Assembly (NCBI GenBank): GCA_937923365.1
Contig: CALAIJ010000003.1
Coordinates: 1-14,555 of the forward strand
Length of the DNA: 14,555 nucleotides
Source of the DNA: an uncultured Sulfitobacter sp.
GTDB taxonomy: Bacteria; Pseudomonadota; Alphaproteobacteria; Rhodobacterales; Rhodobacteraceae
Direction of reading: 5' to 3'
Positions within the stretch are counted from its first letter, which is position 1; every line of letters begins with the position of its first letter. This document shows positions 6,731-13,766 of this stretch, piece after piece. The position numbers and the translations under genes were made by a program. A model generated the notes under the pieces. The model saw only the letters and a list, made by a program, of their open reading frames with translations. It had not been told where the DNA came from and ran no database searches.

Positions 6731-8416
6731 TTAGCCCAGCAATCGGCGCGCGATAACCTGTGCCTGAATTTCGGCAGCACCTTCAAAGATGTTGAGGATG
6801 CGCGCGTCGCACAGCACGCGGGAAATTTTGTACTCCAGCGCAAAGCCGTTGCCGCCGTGGATTTGCAACCCGTTGTCGGCTGCGGCCCATGCCACGCGTG
6901 CGCCCAGCAGTTTGGCCATGCCCGCCTCCACATCGCAGCGGCGCCCCTCGTCCTTTTCAAAGGCGGAGAAGTAGGTCAGTTGGCGTGCTACCATGATCTC
7001 CACCGCCATCATCGCCAGTTTGGAGGCGACACGGGGGAATTCGATCAGTGATTTGCCGAATTGCTTGCGGTCGATGGCGTATTGCATGGAAATATCGAGC
7101 GCGGATTGCGCCACGCCAATGGCGCGAGCCGCAGTCTGGATGCGCGCGCTCTCGAACGTCTCCATAAGCTGCTTGAAGCCTTTGCCTTCTTCGCCGCCCA
7201 GCAGGTTCTCGCCTTTCACATGGAAGTTGTCGAAGGCCAGCTCGTATTCTTTCATGCCGCGGTAGCCCAGCACTTCGATCTCGCCGCCGGACATGCCTGT
7301 CGTGGGGAAAGGATTGGCGTCATCGCCGGGTGTCTTTTCGGCCAAAAACATGGACAGACCTTTGTAGTTGGTCGTGTCGGGGTCGGTGCGGGCCAGCAGT
7401 GTCATCACCTGCGTGCGCGCGGCGTGGGTGATCCACGTCTTGTTGCCGGTGATCTTGTAATCGTCGCCGTCCTTGACCGCGCGGGTGCGCAAGGAGCCAA
7501 GGTCGGAGCCTGTGTTGGGTTCGGTAAACACGGCGGTCGGCAGGGTTTCAGCGGAGGCCAGACGGGGCAGCCACTTTTGCTTTTGCTCTTCGGTGCCGCC
7601 GGCGATGATCAGTTCGGCTGCAATCTCGGACCGTGTCCCGAGGGAACCAACACCAATGTACCCGCGCGAGAGTTCTTCGGAGACCACGCACATCGACGCC
7701 TTGGACAGGCCAAAGCCACCGTATTCCTCGGGGATGGTCAGGCCAAAGACGCCCATCTCGGCCAGCTCGTTGATGACTTCCATCGGAATCAGCTCATCCT
7801 TGAGGTGCCAGTCGTGGGCGAAAGGCTCCACCTTATCGACGGCATAGCGGCGGAACTGTTCGCGGATCATCTCCAGCTCGTCATCAAGGCCGGAAGTGCC
7901 GACGGTGATGTTGGCGGAGTGTTCCTGCATCAACACGACCAAGCGCACTCTGGCGTTTTGGGTGTTGCCGCTTTGGGTCAGGGTCATGACCGCATCATTC
8001 ATCAAATCGCGCTGGTCGTCCTGGGTCAGGCCAAGGTCCTGCAAGCGGACGACTTCGCCCTGGTTCATCTGGATGCCGCCGTAAATCTGCCAAAGGTATT
8101 CGCCAAAGGTGATCTGGTGCAGCAGTTGCTCTGTTTCGCCAAACTTGCCATCGGCTTGCAGCCGCTCGGCCCAGTTCTGCATCTGGCGCAAGGACTGCGC
8201 GTAGGTGGCGAGCCACGCAAGGCCATGGGCCGCAGTCTGGTGGGCTTCGATCAAGCTGGCAGAAACCCGGTCGCCCTCCGTGACAAGGGCGCGCACAGAT
8301 GTTGTTGCTTTCTCAAGCAGCGCTTCAACAGGCGGAACTGCAGCAGCAGTCAGCCCAAGAAGATCATCCAGAAGGGGAGTGCCATCCATCATCACATTTT
8401 GCCCGTCGTGCGCCAT
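6731..8416 (-). CDS. mcd: Acyl-CoA dehydrogenase, probable (2S)-methylsuccinyl-CoA dehydrogenase
   Basis: FAD-dependent dehydrogenase of 561 residues. Start is ATG 8416, with AAGGA 7 bases upstream; the frame is open a further 27 codons, but that part carries no ribosome site and reads as leader. An N-terminal extension of about 175 residues precedes the normal domains: ACAD N-helical (about 180-290), the middle beta domain with FTEPNTGSDLGS (297-308) and KITGNKTWITHA (321-332), and the C-terminal helical domain with DRKQFGKSLIEF (449-460), QIHGGNGF (518-525) and IFEGAAEIQ, where Glu545 is the likely catalytic base. The extension, together with the TGMSGGEIEVLGYRGMKEYEL region (373-393), matches my memory of Mcd from the ethylmalonyl-CoA pathway, which oxidises methylsuccinyl-CoA to mesaconyl-CoA. 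The enzyme class is secure; the substrate is inferred. It is transcribed alone, after the XRE gene's terminator. Confidence 0.8.
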   Translation of the reverse strand: MAHDGQNVMMDGTPLLDDLLGLTAAAVPPVEALLEKATTSVRALVTEGDRVSASLIEAHQTAAHGLAWLATYAQSLRQMQNWAERLQADGKFGETEQLLHQITFGEYLWQIYGGIQMNQGEVVRLQDLGLTQDDQRDLMNDAVMTLTQSGNTQNARVRLVVLMQEHSANITVGTSGLDDELEMIREQFRRYAVDKVEPFAHDWHLKDELIPMEVINELAEMGVFGLTIPEEYGGFGLSKASMCVVSEELSRGYIGVGSLGTRSEIAAELIIAGGTEEQKQKWLPRLASAETLPTAVFTEPNTGSDLGSLRTRAVKDGDDYKITGNKTWITHAARTQVMTLLARTDPDTTNYKGLSMFLAEKTPGDDANPFPTTGMSGGEIEVLGYRGMKEYELAFDNFHVKGENLLGGEEGKGFKQLMETFESARIQTAARAIGVAQSALDISMQYAIDRKQFGKSLIEFPRVASKLAMMAVEIMVARQLTYFSAFEKDEGRRCDVEAGMAKLLGARVAWAAADNGLQIHGGNGFALEYKISRVLCDARILNIFEGAAEIQAQVIARRLLG

Positions 8417-8559
8417 CTGTCCATCCTTTTCGCTGCTGTGCTGCGGCATACCGTCTTTGCAGGTGCAGCACAACAAAGATGCGTCAGGCTGCGTCATTTT
8501 GTACGATAATTGCGGGCGCGAATTGATGGTGCAGATTGATGGGCCGGTGAGGAAGGATA

Positions 8560-8595
8560 GAAAAGGGGGTGACGCCAGACAACTTTGGCGTCACC
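8560..8595 (-). terminator. Intrinsic terminator of the XRE gene
   Basis: GGTGACGCCA (8568-8577) and TGGCGTCACC (8586-8595) form a perfect 10-bp stem with an 8-base loop. Read on the minus strand, the stem is followed by CCC and then TTTT. It starts 8 bases after the XRE stop codon and separates that gene from the acyl-CoA dehydrogenase gene, which must then have its own promoter in 8417-8560. Confidence 0.85.
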
Positions 8596-8603
8596 GGATC
8601 GTT

Positions 8604-8963
8604 TCAGCCCTGACGGGCGACCGTCACACCGGAGACGTCTTCGATGAACGTCACGATGCGGCTTTTGATATCATCATCCTTGATCGCGGCAAGGGCGCTG
8701 ACGATTGCCATACCGGGGTCACGACGCGGCGCGTCATTGGTGTTGTCGTGCAGACCTTCAAAGAAATAGGAAGGTGCAACATCCAATATCTGGGAAAGTT
8801 CAAACAGGCGGCTGGCCGCGACGCGGTTCGATCCGATTTCGTATTTCTGAATTTGCTGGAAAGAAAGATCCAGTTTGCGTGCCACATCTGTCTGCGACAG
8901 GCGGCGAAGCGTGCGAATCTGCTTGAGTTTGCGGCCTACATGGACGTCGACGGGATGTGACAT
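8604..8963 (-). CDS. XRE-family helix-turn-helix regulator
   Basis: A 119-residue DNA-binding protein. The N-terminal Cro/C1-type HTH covers about 8-66: GRKLKQIRTLRRLSQTDVAR (10-29), LDLSFQQIQKYEIGSNRVAA (31-50), then LFELSQILDVAPSYFFEGL (53-71). That last pattern is typical of the small SinR-like regulators common in alphaproteobacteria. The tail (about 85-119) is a separate helical segment (IVSALAAIKDDDIKSRIVTFIEDV) that may serve dimerisation. The ATG at 8963 has GGAGG 9 bases upstream. A perfect intrinsic terminator follows the stop. It is divergent from the LysR-type gene with a shared AT-rich gap, so self-control or cross-control is possible. The target is unknown. Confidence 0.9.
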   Translation of the reverse strand: MSHPVDVHVGRKLKQIRTLRRLSQTDVARKLDLSFQQIQKYEIGSNRVAASRLFELSQILDVAPSYFFEGLHDNTNDAPRRDPGMAIVSALAAIKDDDIKSRIVTFIEDVSGVTVARQG

Positions 8964-9033
8964 AATCAGGAACCTCCGGTTGAACTATCCCTTATTGATC
9001 TTAAGAATCGGTTTTTCTTTCAATTGCATAGAT

Positions 9034-9053
9034 ATTTTCATTTCAGTGAAAAT
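9034..9053. promoter_or_regulatory. Palindrome in the XRE / LysR-type divergent promoter region
   Basis: ATTTTCA (9034-9040) and TGAAAAT (9047-9053) are perfect inverted arms around TTTCAG. The 152-base gap (8964-9115) is clearly more AT-rich than the neighbouring genes. It also holds the 8-bp palindrome TCTTAAGA (8999-9006). Either site could be an operator for one of the two flanking regulators. No clear pair of -35 and -10 boxes was found. Confidence 0.4.
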
Positions 9054-9115
9054 TATGTCCACTCATTGGATGATAAATGTTGCATTGATGGGTGATTAAT
9101 GTACCATCTACGCTC

Positions 9116-10027
9116 ATGAAGGATAATATACTTCCAGTTGAGCAGAATCAGGATGCGCCACCTGTGGGCGTGTCCGAGCAGGCGCCGCCTGCCTTGCTTT
9201 TCGAGATGATGCGGTCGTTTGTCACCCTCGCACAGACGCTTAATCTGACCCACGCGGTAGAGCAGATGGACAGCACGCGGCAGACTTTGCGGCGGCACAT
9301 TTCCGGATTGGAAGCACTGAAGGGCGGCGCGTTGTTCGACGTGCGGGATCGTCGGTATGCGCTAAGCCCTTTGGGCGAAAAGCTTTTGCCCGAAGCGCAG
9401 GATATCCTTGCCACGGCGACGAGCTGGCTGGCAGGCAAAGCCCAGCAGATAAACGGGCTTCAGTATCTCGCTCACGAAGAGCCCGACGGCTGGTTTTTCT
9501 ACCAGCAACAACACCGGCTGGAAAAGGCGTTCAAATCATCAAATCCGTTGTTGCCCACTGTCATCAGTGCTTGGGCCGCAGCCGGAGGGCAGCTGGCCCA
9601 TGATGCTTTGAAAGCGGTGCGGCCACACTGCCTTGTTTTCCGGCGCATCCAGGGCAATCTGGTGTTCTCCGAGGTGGGCGAGGAAAGTTCATTCGTCTCG
9701 TGGTTCGGATCCACGCTGGCCGAATCCACCATTGGTCGCGCCATCGGCGAGATGCCCGGCGGGGACAATTTCGGGCGGTTGCTGAACGCCGGATATAGCG
9801 AAATCGAGCGTAGTCAGGCGATTCGCCTTGATCATGTTCACAGCCTCATTCCCAGGGTCGGATCGGATATTCCATCGCCCATCAGTTACGAAAGACTGAT
9901 GCTTGGCGCACGGTTTCCCGATGAAAGCCCTGCGATCCTGTCGGTTATCCGACGAACTTATGACTTAGAAATCAAAGGGGTAAGCGACGATATGATCCGC
10001 CGTATGCCCGTGGAGGCATTGATGTAG
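9116..10027 (+). CDS. LysR-type HTH regulator with an atypical C-terminal domain
   Basis: A 303-residue putative transcription factor. After a disordered, proline-containing start, residues about 27-95 form a LysR-type winged HTH: FEMMRSFVTLAQTLNLTHAVEQ (29-50), STRQTLRRHISGLEALKGGALF (53-74) and YALSPLGEKLLPEA (81-94), the usual wing and linker. The rest does not show the common two-lobed LysR effector domain. Instead, about 130-260 reads as a compact mixed fold (VFRRIQGNLVFSEVGEESSF, then a FGRLLNAGYSEIERSQAIRLD stretch) that resembles a PAS-type sensor, though I cannot prove this. ATG 9116 lacks a good ribosome site, and GTG 9092 is an in-frame alternative adding 8 residues. The GNAT-like gene follows 88 bases downstream on the same strand and may be its target. 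Confidence 0.7.
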   Translation: MKDNILPVEQNQDAPPVGVSEQAPPALLFEMMRSFVTLAQTLNLTHAVEQMDSTRQTLRRHISGLEALKGGALFDVRDRRYALSPLGEKLLPEAQDILATATSWLAGKAQQINGLQYLAHEEPDGWFFYQQQHRLEKAFKSSNPLLPTVISAWAAAGGQLAHDALKAVRPHCLVFRRIQGNLVFSEVGEESSFVSWFGSTLAESTIGRAIGEMPGGDNFGRLLNAGYSEIERSQAIRLDHVHSLIPRVGSDIPSPISYERLMLGARFPDESPAILSVIRRTYDLEIKGVSDDMIRRMPVEALM

Positions 10028-10071
10028 GCAATTCGCCACACTCTGTTAACCAACATATGACGCGGCCCGAA

Positions 10072-10081
10072 TAACGCGTTA
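10072..10081. promoter_or_regulatory. 10-bp palindrome before the GNAT-like gene
   Basis: TAACGCGTTA is a perfect palindrome 34 bases before the start codon of the GNAT-like gene, in the 88-base gap after the LysR-type gene. Its position fits an operator or promoter-overlapping site, but a 10-base palindrome can occur by chance. Confidence 0.3.
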
Positions 10082-10115
10082 CACTGGCCTTGAATGCAAC
10101 CTGCAGGAGGGGCTT

Positions 10116-10832
10116 ATGGCGATTCAAGGTCTGAACGCTGAAGACAGGTTTAAAGCGGCTGGGGCAGATATCCTCGACCGTTACGGAATATCACTAAGTA
10201 CCGGCACCGACTTTGATGAATACCGCGCCTATGTCGCGCAAGCACGGCCCGACCATCCTGTCGGGGATCCGTTTGACCACACGCGCCATGATATGGCCAA
10301 TGGCAAAGCATCGTGGATTGTGGGCCGCGACCAGTCCGGCGAGATCATGCATTTGCAGGCCCTCAGAGTGCTGCCCACAGGCCAGCAGACAGCCTCCGAG
10401 TATTTCCGGCAGAATTTCCATGACTTCTCGCCTTCGGAACTCGACATCGACTTTGTCCGCTCGCGCTACCGCGCGGGTCCGGGTGCCAAGCGTATCCGCG
10501 GCCGTGTCGTCTATTCCGGAGAGACATGGCTGGGCGGCGCGCCCGAACAATATCGCGGCACCGGCATTTCCAGTGTTCTGGGGCGCTTTGCCCTGCTGGC
10601 TGCGGTGCGGGAGTTCAATGCCGACTATGTGCTGGGTTTCATTGCGCGGCCTGTCGCCTACAAGGGTTTTTGTCTGCGGGTTGGATACATGCACGCAGAA
10701 CCCATGGCCTTGCGCTGGTACGTGCGCGGCAAACGCGATCCGCTGGAAGGTGTTATGGTCTACATGAGCGCTGAAGACATCCGGTTTATTCTGGACCTTC
10801 CGACCAGCGAATTCGAAGCAATGGCTGCTTGA
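10116..10832 (+). CDS. GNAT-like protein of unknown function
   Basis: A 238-residue cytosolic protein that I do not recognise as a named family. The second half looks like an N-acyltransferase fold. QYRGTGISSVLGRFALLAAV (145-164) fits the acetyl-CoA pyrophosphate loop R-G-x-G followed by a helix. YVLGFIARPVAYKGFCLRVGY (171-191) fits the next strand and the helix and strand near the substrate. The first half (30-135) has a charged stretch DPFDHTRHDMANGKASWIVG and strands with SGEIMHLQALRVLP, as in acyl-homoserine lactone synthase-like or acyl-amino acid synthase-like GNATs, but no LuxI signature is present. ATG 10116 has a strong AGGAGG 5 bases upstream. It follows the LysR-type gene and ends before a hairpin. 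The reaction is unknown. Confidence 0.55.
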   Translation: MAIQGLNAEDRFKAAGADILDRYGISLSTGTDFDEYRAYVAQARPDHPVGDPFDHTRHDMANGKASWIVGRDQSGEIMHLQALRVLPTGQQTASEYFRQNFHDFSPSELDIDFVRSRYRAGPGAKRIRGRVVYSGETWLGGAPEQYRGTGISSVLGRFALLAAVREFNADYVLGFIARPVAYKGFCLRVGYMHAEPMALRWYVRGKRDPLEGVMVYMSAEDIRFILDLPTSEFEAMAA

Positions 10833-10840
10833 ACGGCAGG

Positions 10841-10859
10841 GGTGGGCCGGAGGCCCACC
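10841..10859 (+). terminator. Hairpin terminator after the GNAT-like gene
   Basis: GGTGGGCC (10841-10848) and GGCCCACC (10852-10859) form a perfect 8-bp GC-rich stem with a 3-base loop, 9 bases after the stop. The following T-run is very short (TT), so termination may be weak or may rely on the hairpin alone. Confidence 0.6.
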
Positions 10860-10921
10860 TTACTGGTCGTCATCCGCAAACGTACCGTGTAACTGGCTGC
10901 CCGCAGTTTGCTTCAGGGCTC

Positions 10922-11109
10922 ACCAACCCAGACGGGATCGGTGCCGCCTTCGATTGAGCACGTCCATCGCGCATGGCCCTCCCCTTGGAAAGAGGAATAG
11001 CCGTCTCCCAAGCAAGCTCGGGTCCCTCGGCGATTCATCTTTACAAGGCGACGTCCACACGCGCCAAACGGTCTCAAGCGAAGGCGGCTCCAACCCAGAT
11101 AGGGTGGGC
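10922..11109. repeat. 188-bp imperfect palindrome of two inverted 81-bp copies
   Basis: The + strand segment 11029-11109 aligns without gaps to the reverse complement of 10922-11002, with 57 of 81 bases identical. Both contain the 10-base core CGAAGGCGGC. The 26-base spacer between them is itself partly palindromic (CCC at 11007-11009 pairing outward to GGG at 11020-11022). Each copy ends distally in a small stem, CCAACCC/GGGTGGG at 11090-11108 and its counterpart near 10923-10942. No supportable gene lies here; the copies fill the gap between the GNAT-like gene and the pckA stop. It may be a dispersed structured repeat or a MITE-like remnant. No target-site duplication was identified. Confidence 0.75.
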
Positions 11110-11115
11110 AGGGGA

Positions 11116-12714
11116 TCAACCGATCGCGGCGCTTTTCACATCATCATCGATGAAGGGCATGTATTGCGCGAAGTTTTCCGCAAACATGGCCACAAGCTTG
11201 GCCGCCTGGCGATCGTAGCTTTCGGGATTGTCCCATGTGCGGCGCGGGTCCAACAGAATGTCCGGCACGCCGGCCACAGCTACGGGGACATCGAACCCGA
11301 AGTTGGGGTCTTTTCGGTATTCCGCATCCGCCAGGGCGCCTTCCAGGGCAGCCGTCAGCAAAGCGCGGGTGGCTTTGATCGGCATGCGTGACCCCGTGCC
11401 GTAAGCCCCTCCGGTCCAGCCTGTGTTGACGAGCCAGCAGGTGGCCCCATGCTGGGCGATCTTTTCGCGCAGCAGGTTGCCATAGACTTCAGGACGGCGC
11501 GGCATGAAGGGTGCGCCAAAGCAGGTGGAGAATGTGGGCTCCGGCTCCGTCACGCCACGCTCGGTGCCTGCCACCTTGGAGGTGAAACCCGACAGGAAGT
11601 GGTACATCGCCTGCGCAGGGGTCAGCCGCGCGATGGGCGGCAGGGTGCCGAACGCATCGCAGGTCAGCATGATAATGTTCTTGGGGTGGCCGCCCGTCGC
11701 TTTGGCGCTCGCGTTGGAGATATAGTGCAGTGGATAGGCGCAGCGCATGTTGGCGGTCAGGCTATCGTCGTCAAAGTCTAACTCTTTGGTCTCTGGATCA
11801 AAGACCATGTTTTCGATCACCGTGCCGAATTTCGTGGTGGTGTCGTAGATCTCCGGCTCCGCCTCGCGGCTAAGGTTGATTGTCTTGGCATAGCACCCGC
11901 CTTCAAAGTTGAAGGTGCCGTTGTCGGACCAGCCGTGTTCATCATCCCCGATCAAAGTGCGGTTCGGGTCTGCCGACAGGGTTGTCTTGCCGGTACCTGA
12001 CAGGCCAAAGAACACAGCCGTGTCCACGGGGTTGCCCGTCGCGTGGTTGGCCGAGCAGTGCATCGGCATGATGTTTTTCTCGGGCAGCAGGTAGTTCAGC
12101 AGAGAGAAAACGGATTTCTTGTTCTCGCCCGCGTACTCCGTGCCGCCGATCAGGATCATCTTGCGGTCAAAGTTCATGGCGATGACGGTTTCGGACCGGC
12201 AGTTATGCCGCGCAGGGTCGGCTTTGAAACTGGGGCAGTTGATGACCGTGAAGTCGGCGGTGAACTCGTCCAGCGCCTCCCGCTCGGGCCGGCGCAGCAT
12301 GGTGCGGATGAACAAGCCGTGCCACGCCAGTTCGGTGACCATGCGGACGTTGATGGCGTGCCGTGGGTCTGCGCCCCCAACGAGATCCTGCACGAAATAG
12401 TCGCCGCCCTGCATGTGCGCGATCATATCTGTATAGAGGGCGTCAAATCCGTCTGGGGACATCTCTGCGTTGTTTTCCCACCAGATCGTGTCTTTGACGC
12501 TATCGGTCATGACGACATGTTTGTCTTTGGGTGAGCGGCCCGTGAACTTGCCAGTTGTGACAAGGAAGGCGCCGCCATTGCCCAGCGTGCCCTCACCACG
12601 TTTGAGCGCGGTCTCTACCAGCGCAGGTTCCATCAAGTTGTAATAGACATTGCCAAGCCCCGTGATCTGTTGATCCTCAAGACGGAACTGCGGGTTTACC
12701 CGACCTGTTGTCAT
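11116..12714 (-). CDS. pckA: Phosphoenolpyruvate carboxykinase (ATP)
   Basis: Converts oxaloacetate and ATP to phosphoenolpyruvate, ADP and CO2, the entry step of gluconeogenesis from TCA-cycle acids. The 532-residue length is normal for the ATP-dependent family. Landmarks are FTGRSPKDK (57-65, substrate Arg60), [10 protein letters not shown] (191-200, Mn-binding Lys region), MPMHCSANH (216-224, metal ligand His219), the P-loop [11 protein letters not shown] (237-247), LIGDDEHGW (254-262, metal-binding Asp) and the adenine-side region [15 protein letters not shown] (430-444). ATG 12714 has AGGAG 7 bases upstream. It is divergent from chvI across 341 bases, as in rhizobia, where ChvG/ChvI is reported to influence pckA. 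Downstream lies only the inverted repeat, without a clear T-run terminator. Confidence 0.97.
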   Translation of the reverse strand: MTTGRVNPQFRLEDQQITGLGNVYYNLMEPALVETALKRGEGTLGNGGAFLVTTGKFTGRSPKDKHVVMTDSVKDTIWWENNAEMSPDGFDALYTDMIAHMQGGDYFVQDLVGGADPRHAINVRMVTELAWHGLFIRTMLRRPEREALDEFTADFTVINCPSFKADPARHNCRSETVIAMNFDRKMILIGGTEYAGENKKSVFSLLNYLLPEKNIMPMHCSANHATGNPVDTAVFFGLSGTGKTTLSADPNRTLIGDDEHGWSDNGTFNFEGGCYAKTINLSREAEPEIYDTTTKFGTVIENMVFDPETKELDFDDDSLTANMRCAYPLHYISNASAKATGGHPKNIIMLTCDAFGTLPPIARLTPAQAMYHFLSGFTSKVAGTERGVTEPEPTFSTCFGAPFMPRRPEVYGNLLREKIAQHGATCWLVNTGWTGGAYGTGSRMPIKATRALLTAALEGALADAEYRKDPNFGFDVPVAVAGVPDILLDPRRTWDNPESYDRQAAKLVAMFAENFAQYMPFIDDDVKSAAIG

Positions 12715-13055
12715 TGCAAAGTCTCCTGTAGATGCGCCTGCTCAGCGTTGGATTTGGCCATTGCGGGCCTCTTAGCACGGCGGTTTCACGGTTGAACAGG
12801 TCGCATCCGCGCAGTTAGCGCCACCATGTGAATCTTTGCCGTTCAGAGGTGCATCACGCCACTTCTGCGAAAATCTTAGGCATCTCCTGTGACGTGAAAG
12901 TGCGGCAATTTAGCCATCCTAAACCAAATTATGGCGGAAATAGGGCCAAGCCGGTGGCTGATTCGCAGTTAGATATTGATTCGACGGGACTTTTGGGGAT
13001 GTATGTTTGGAAAACCAAAAAAAAACCGTTGAGAGCAGTGTGAAGGAAACAGGCA
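12715..13055. promoter_or_regulatory. Divergent pckA / chvI promoter region
   Basis: This 341-base gap must hold the promoters of both genes. Visible are the pckA ribosome site, a direct repeat CACGG at 12776-12780 and 12787-12791 (11 bases apart), and a weak chvI promoter candidate with TTGATT (12976-12981) and ATGTAT (12999-13004). There is also a TTTGG-AAAA-CCAAA stem (13006-13019) running into an A-tract, and the chvI ribosome site AGGA (13044-13047). The small open frame at 12828-13043 is not protein-like. No strong operator stands out. Confidence 0.5.
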
Positions 13056-13757
13056 ATGAACAAAATTGCATTGGTGGATGACGACAGGAATATCCTGACG
13101 TCTGTCTCCATGACTCTTGAAGCCGAAGGCTTTGAGGTCGAGACGTATAATGACGGTCAGGCCGCATTGGACGCATTTAATAAGAAGCTACCCGATATGG
13201 CGGTGCTGGACATCAAGATGCCCCGCATGGACGGCATGGACCTGTTGCAGCGTCTACGCCAGAAAACCGCGATGCCGGTGATCTTCCTGACATCCAAAGA
13301 CGATGAGATCGACGAGGTTCTGGGCCTGCGCATGGGGGCCGATGACTACGTCAAAAAGCCTTTCAGCCAGCGTCTGCTGGTCGAGCGTATCCGCGCGTTG
13401 CTGCGCAGGCAGGATGCGGTAGACACAGGCGAAGTCGGTGATACCGAAGAAACCAAAGTGATGGAGCGTGGCGATCTGCGTATGGATCCCCTGCGTCACG
13501 CCGTTGCCTGGAAAGGCAAGGATGTGTCCCTTACAGTGACCGAGTTCCTGCTGCTGCAGGCACTGGCCCAGCGACCCGGTTTCGTCAAATCGCGCGACCA
13601 GTTGATGGATGTCGCCTACGACGATCAGGTCTATGTCGACGATCGCACCATCGACAGCCACATCAAGCGTTTGCGCAAGAAGATGCGCAGTGCGGATGAT
13701 GAGTTCTCTGCGATTGAGACGCTCTACGGTATCGGTTACCGTTACAACGAAGACTGA
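13056..13757 (+). CDS. chvI: Two-component response regulator ChvI
   Basis: OmpR/PhoB-type response regulator of 233 residues, partner of the ChvG sensor kinase, which in alphaproteobacteria responds to acid or envelope stress and controls surface and metabolic genes. The receiver domain (1-118) carries the acidic pocket DDD (8-10), the phosphorylated Asp52 in [10 protein letters not shown], Thr79 and Lys101 in DDYVKKPF. The winged-helix DNA-binding domain (about 138-231) has [21 protein letters not shown] (159-179) and [16 protein letters not shown] (196-211), the recognition helix. ATG 13056 has AGGA 8 bases upstream. chvG follows 9 bases after the stop, so both are co-transcribed. The close ChvI match ([23 protein letters not shown]) and the pckA neighbour support the name. 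Confidence 0.93.
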   Translation: MNKIALVDDDRNILTSVSMTLEAEGFEVETYNDGQAALDAFNKKLPDMAVLDIKMPRMDGMDLLQRLRQKTAMPVIFLTSKDDEIDEVLGLRMGADDYVKKPFSQRLLVERIRALLRRQDAVDTGEVGDTEETKVMERGDLRMDPLRHAVAWKGKDVSLTVTEFLLLQALAQRPGFVKSRDQLMDVAYDDQVYVDDRTIDSHIKRLRKKMRSADDEFSAIETLYGIGYRYNED

Positions 13758-13766
13758 TCTGAGCCG

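Noticed and set aside
8417..8497. 27-codon upstream extension of the acyl-CoA dehydrogenase frame
   Set aside because: ATG 8416 has a well-placed AAGGA, while the extension is Cys-rich, unlike the family, and lacks a ribosome site.
7061..8509. Long plus-strand open frame (482 codons) opposite the acyl-CoA dehydrogenase gene
   Set aside because: It is the antisense shadow of a conserved enzyme in GC-rich DNA; its translation shows no domain and has the His/Gly/Val-rich composition of a complementary frame.
10876..10911. GCAAAC / GTTTGC inverted arms
   Set aside because: Only 6 bp of stem with a 24-base loop; not convincing as a terminator or operator.
10954..11391. Plus-strand open frame over the inverted repeat and the pckA end
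   Set aside because: Its left part is the repeat and its right part is antisense to conserved pckA codons; the minus-strand frame 10913-11119 is likewise repeat translation.
13006..13025. TTTGG-AAAA-CCAAA stem with an A-tract before chvI
   Set aside because: Not followed by T residues on either strand in the right orientation, so it is not an intrinsic terminator; stem is only 5 bp.
12828..13043. Small 71-codon frame in the pckA-chvI gap
   Set aside because: No ribosome site, no protein-like pattern, and it would cover the chvI promoter and leader.
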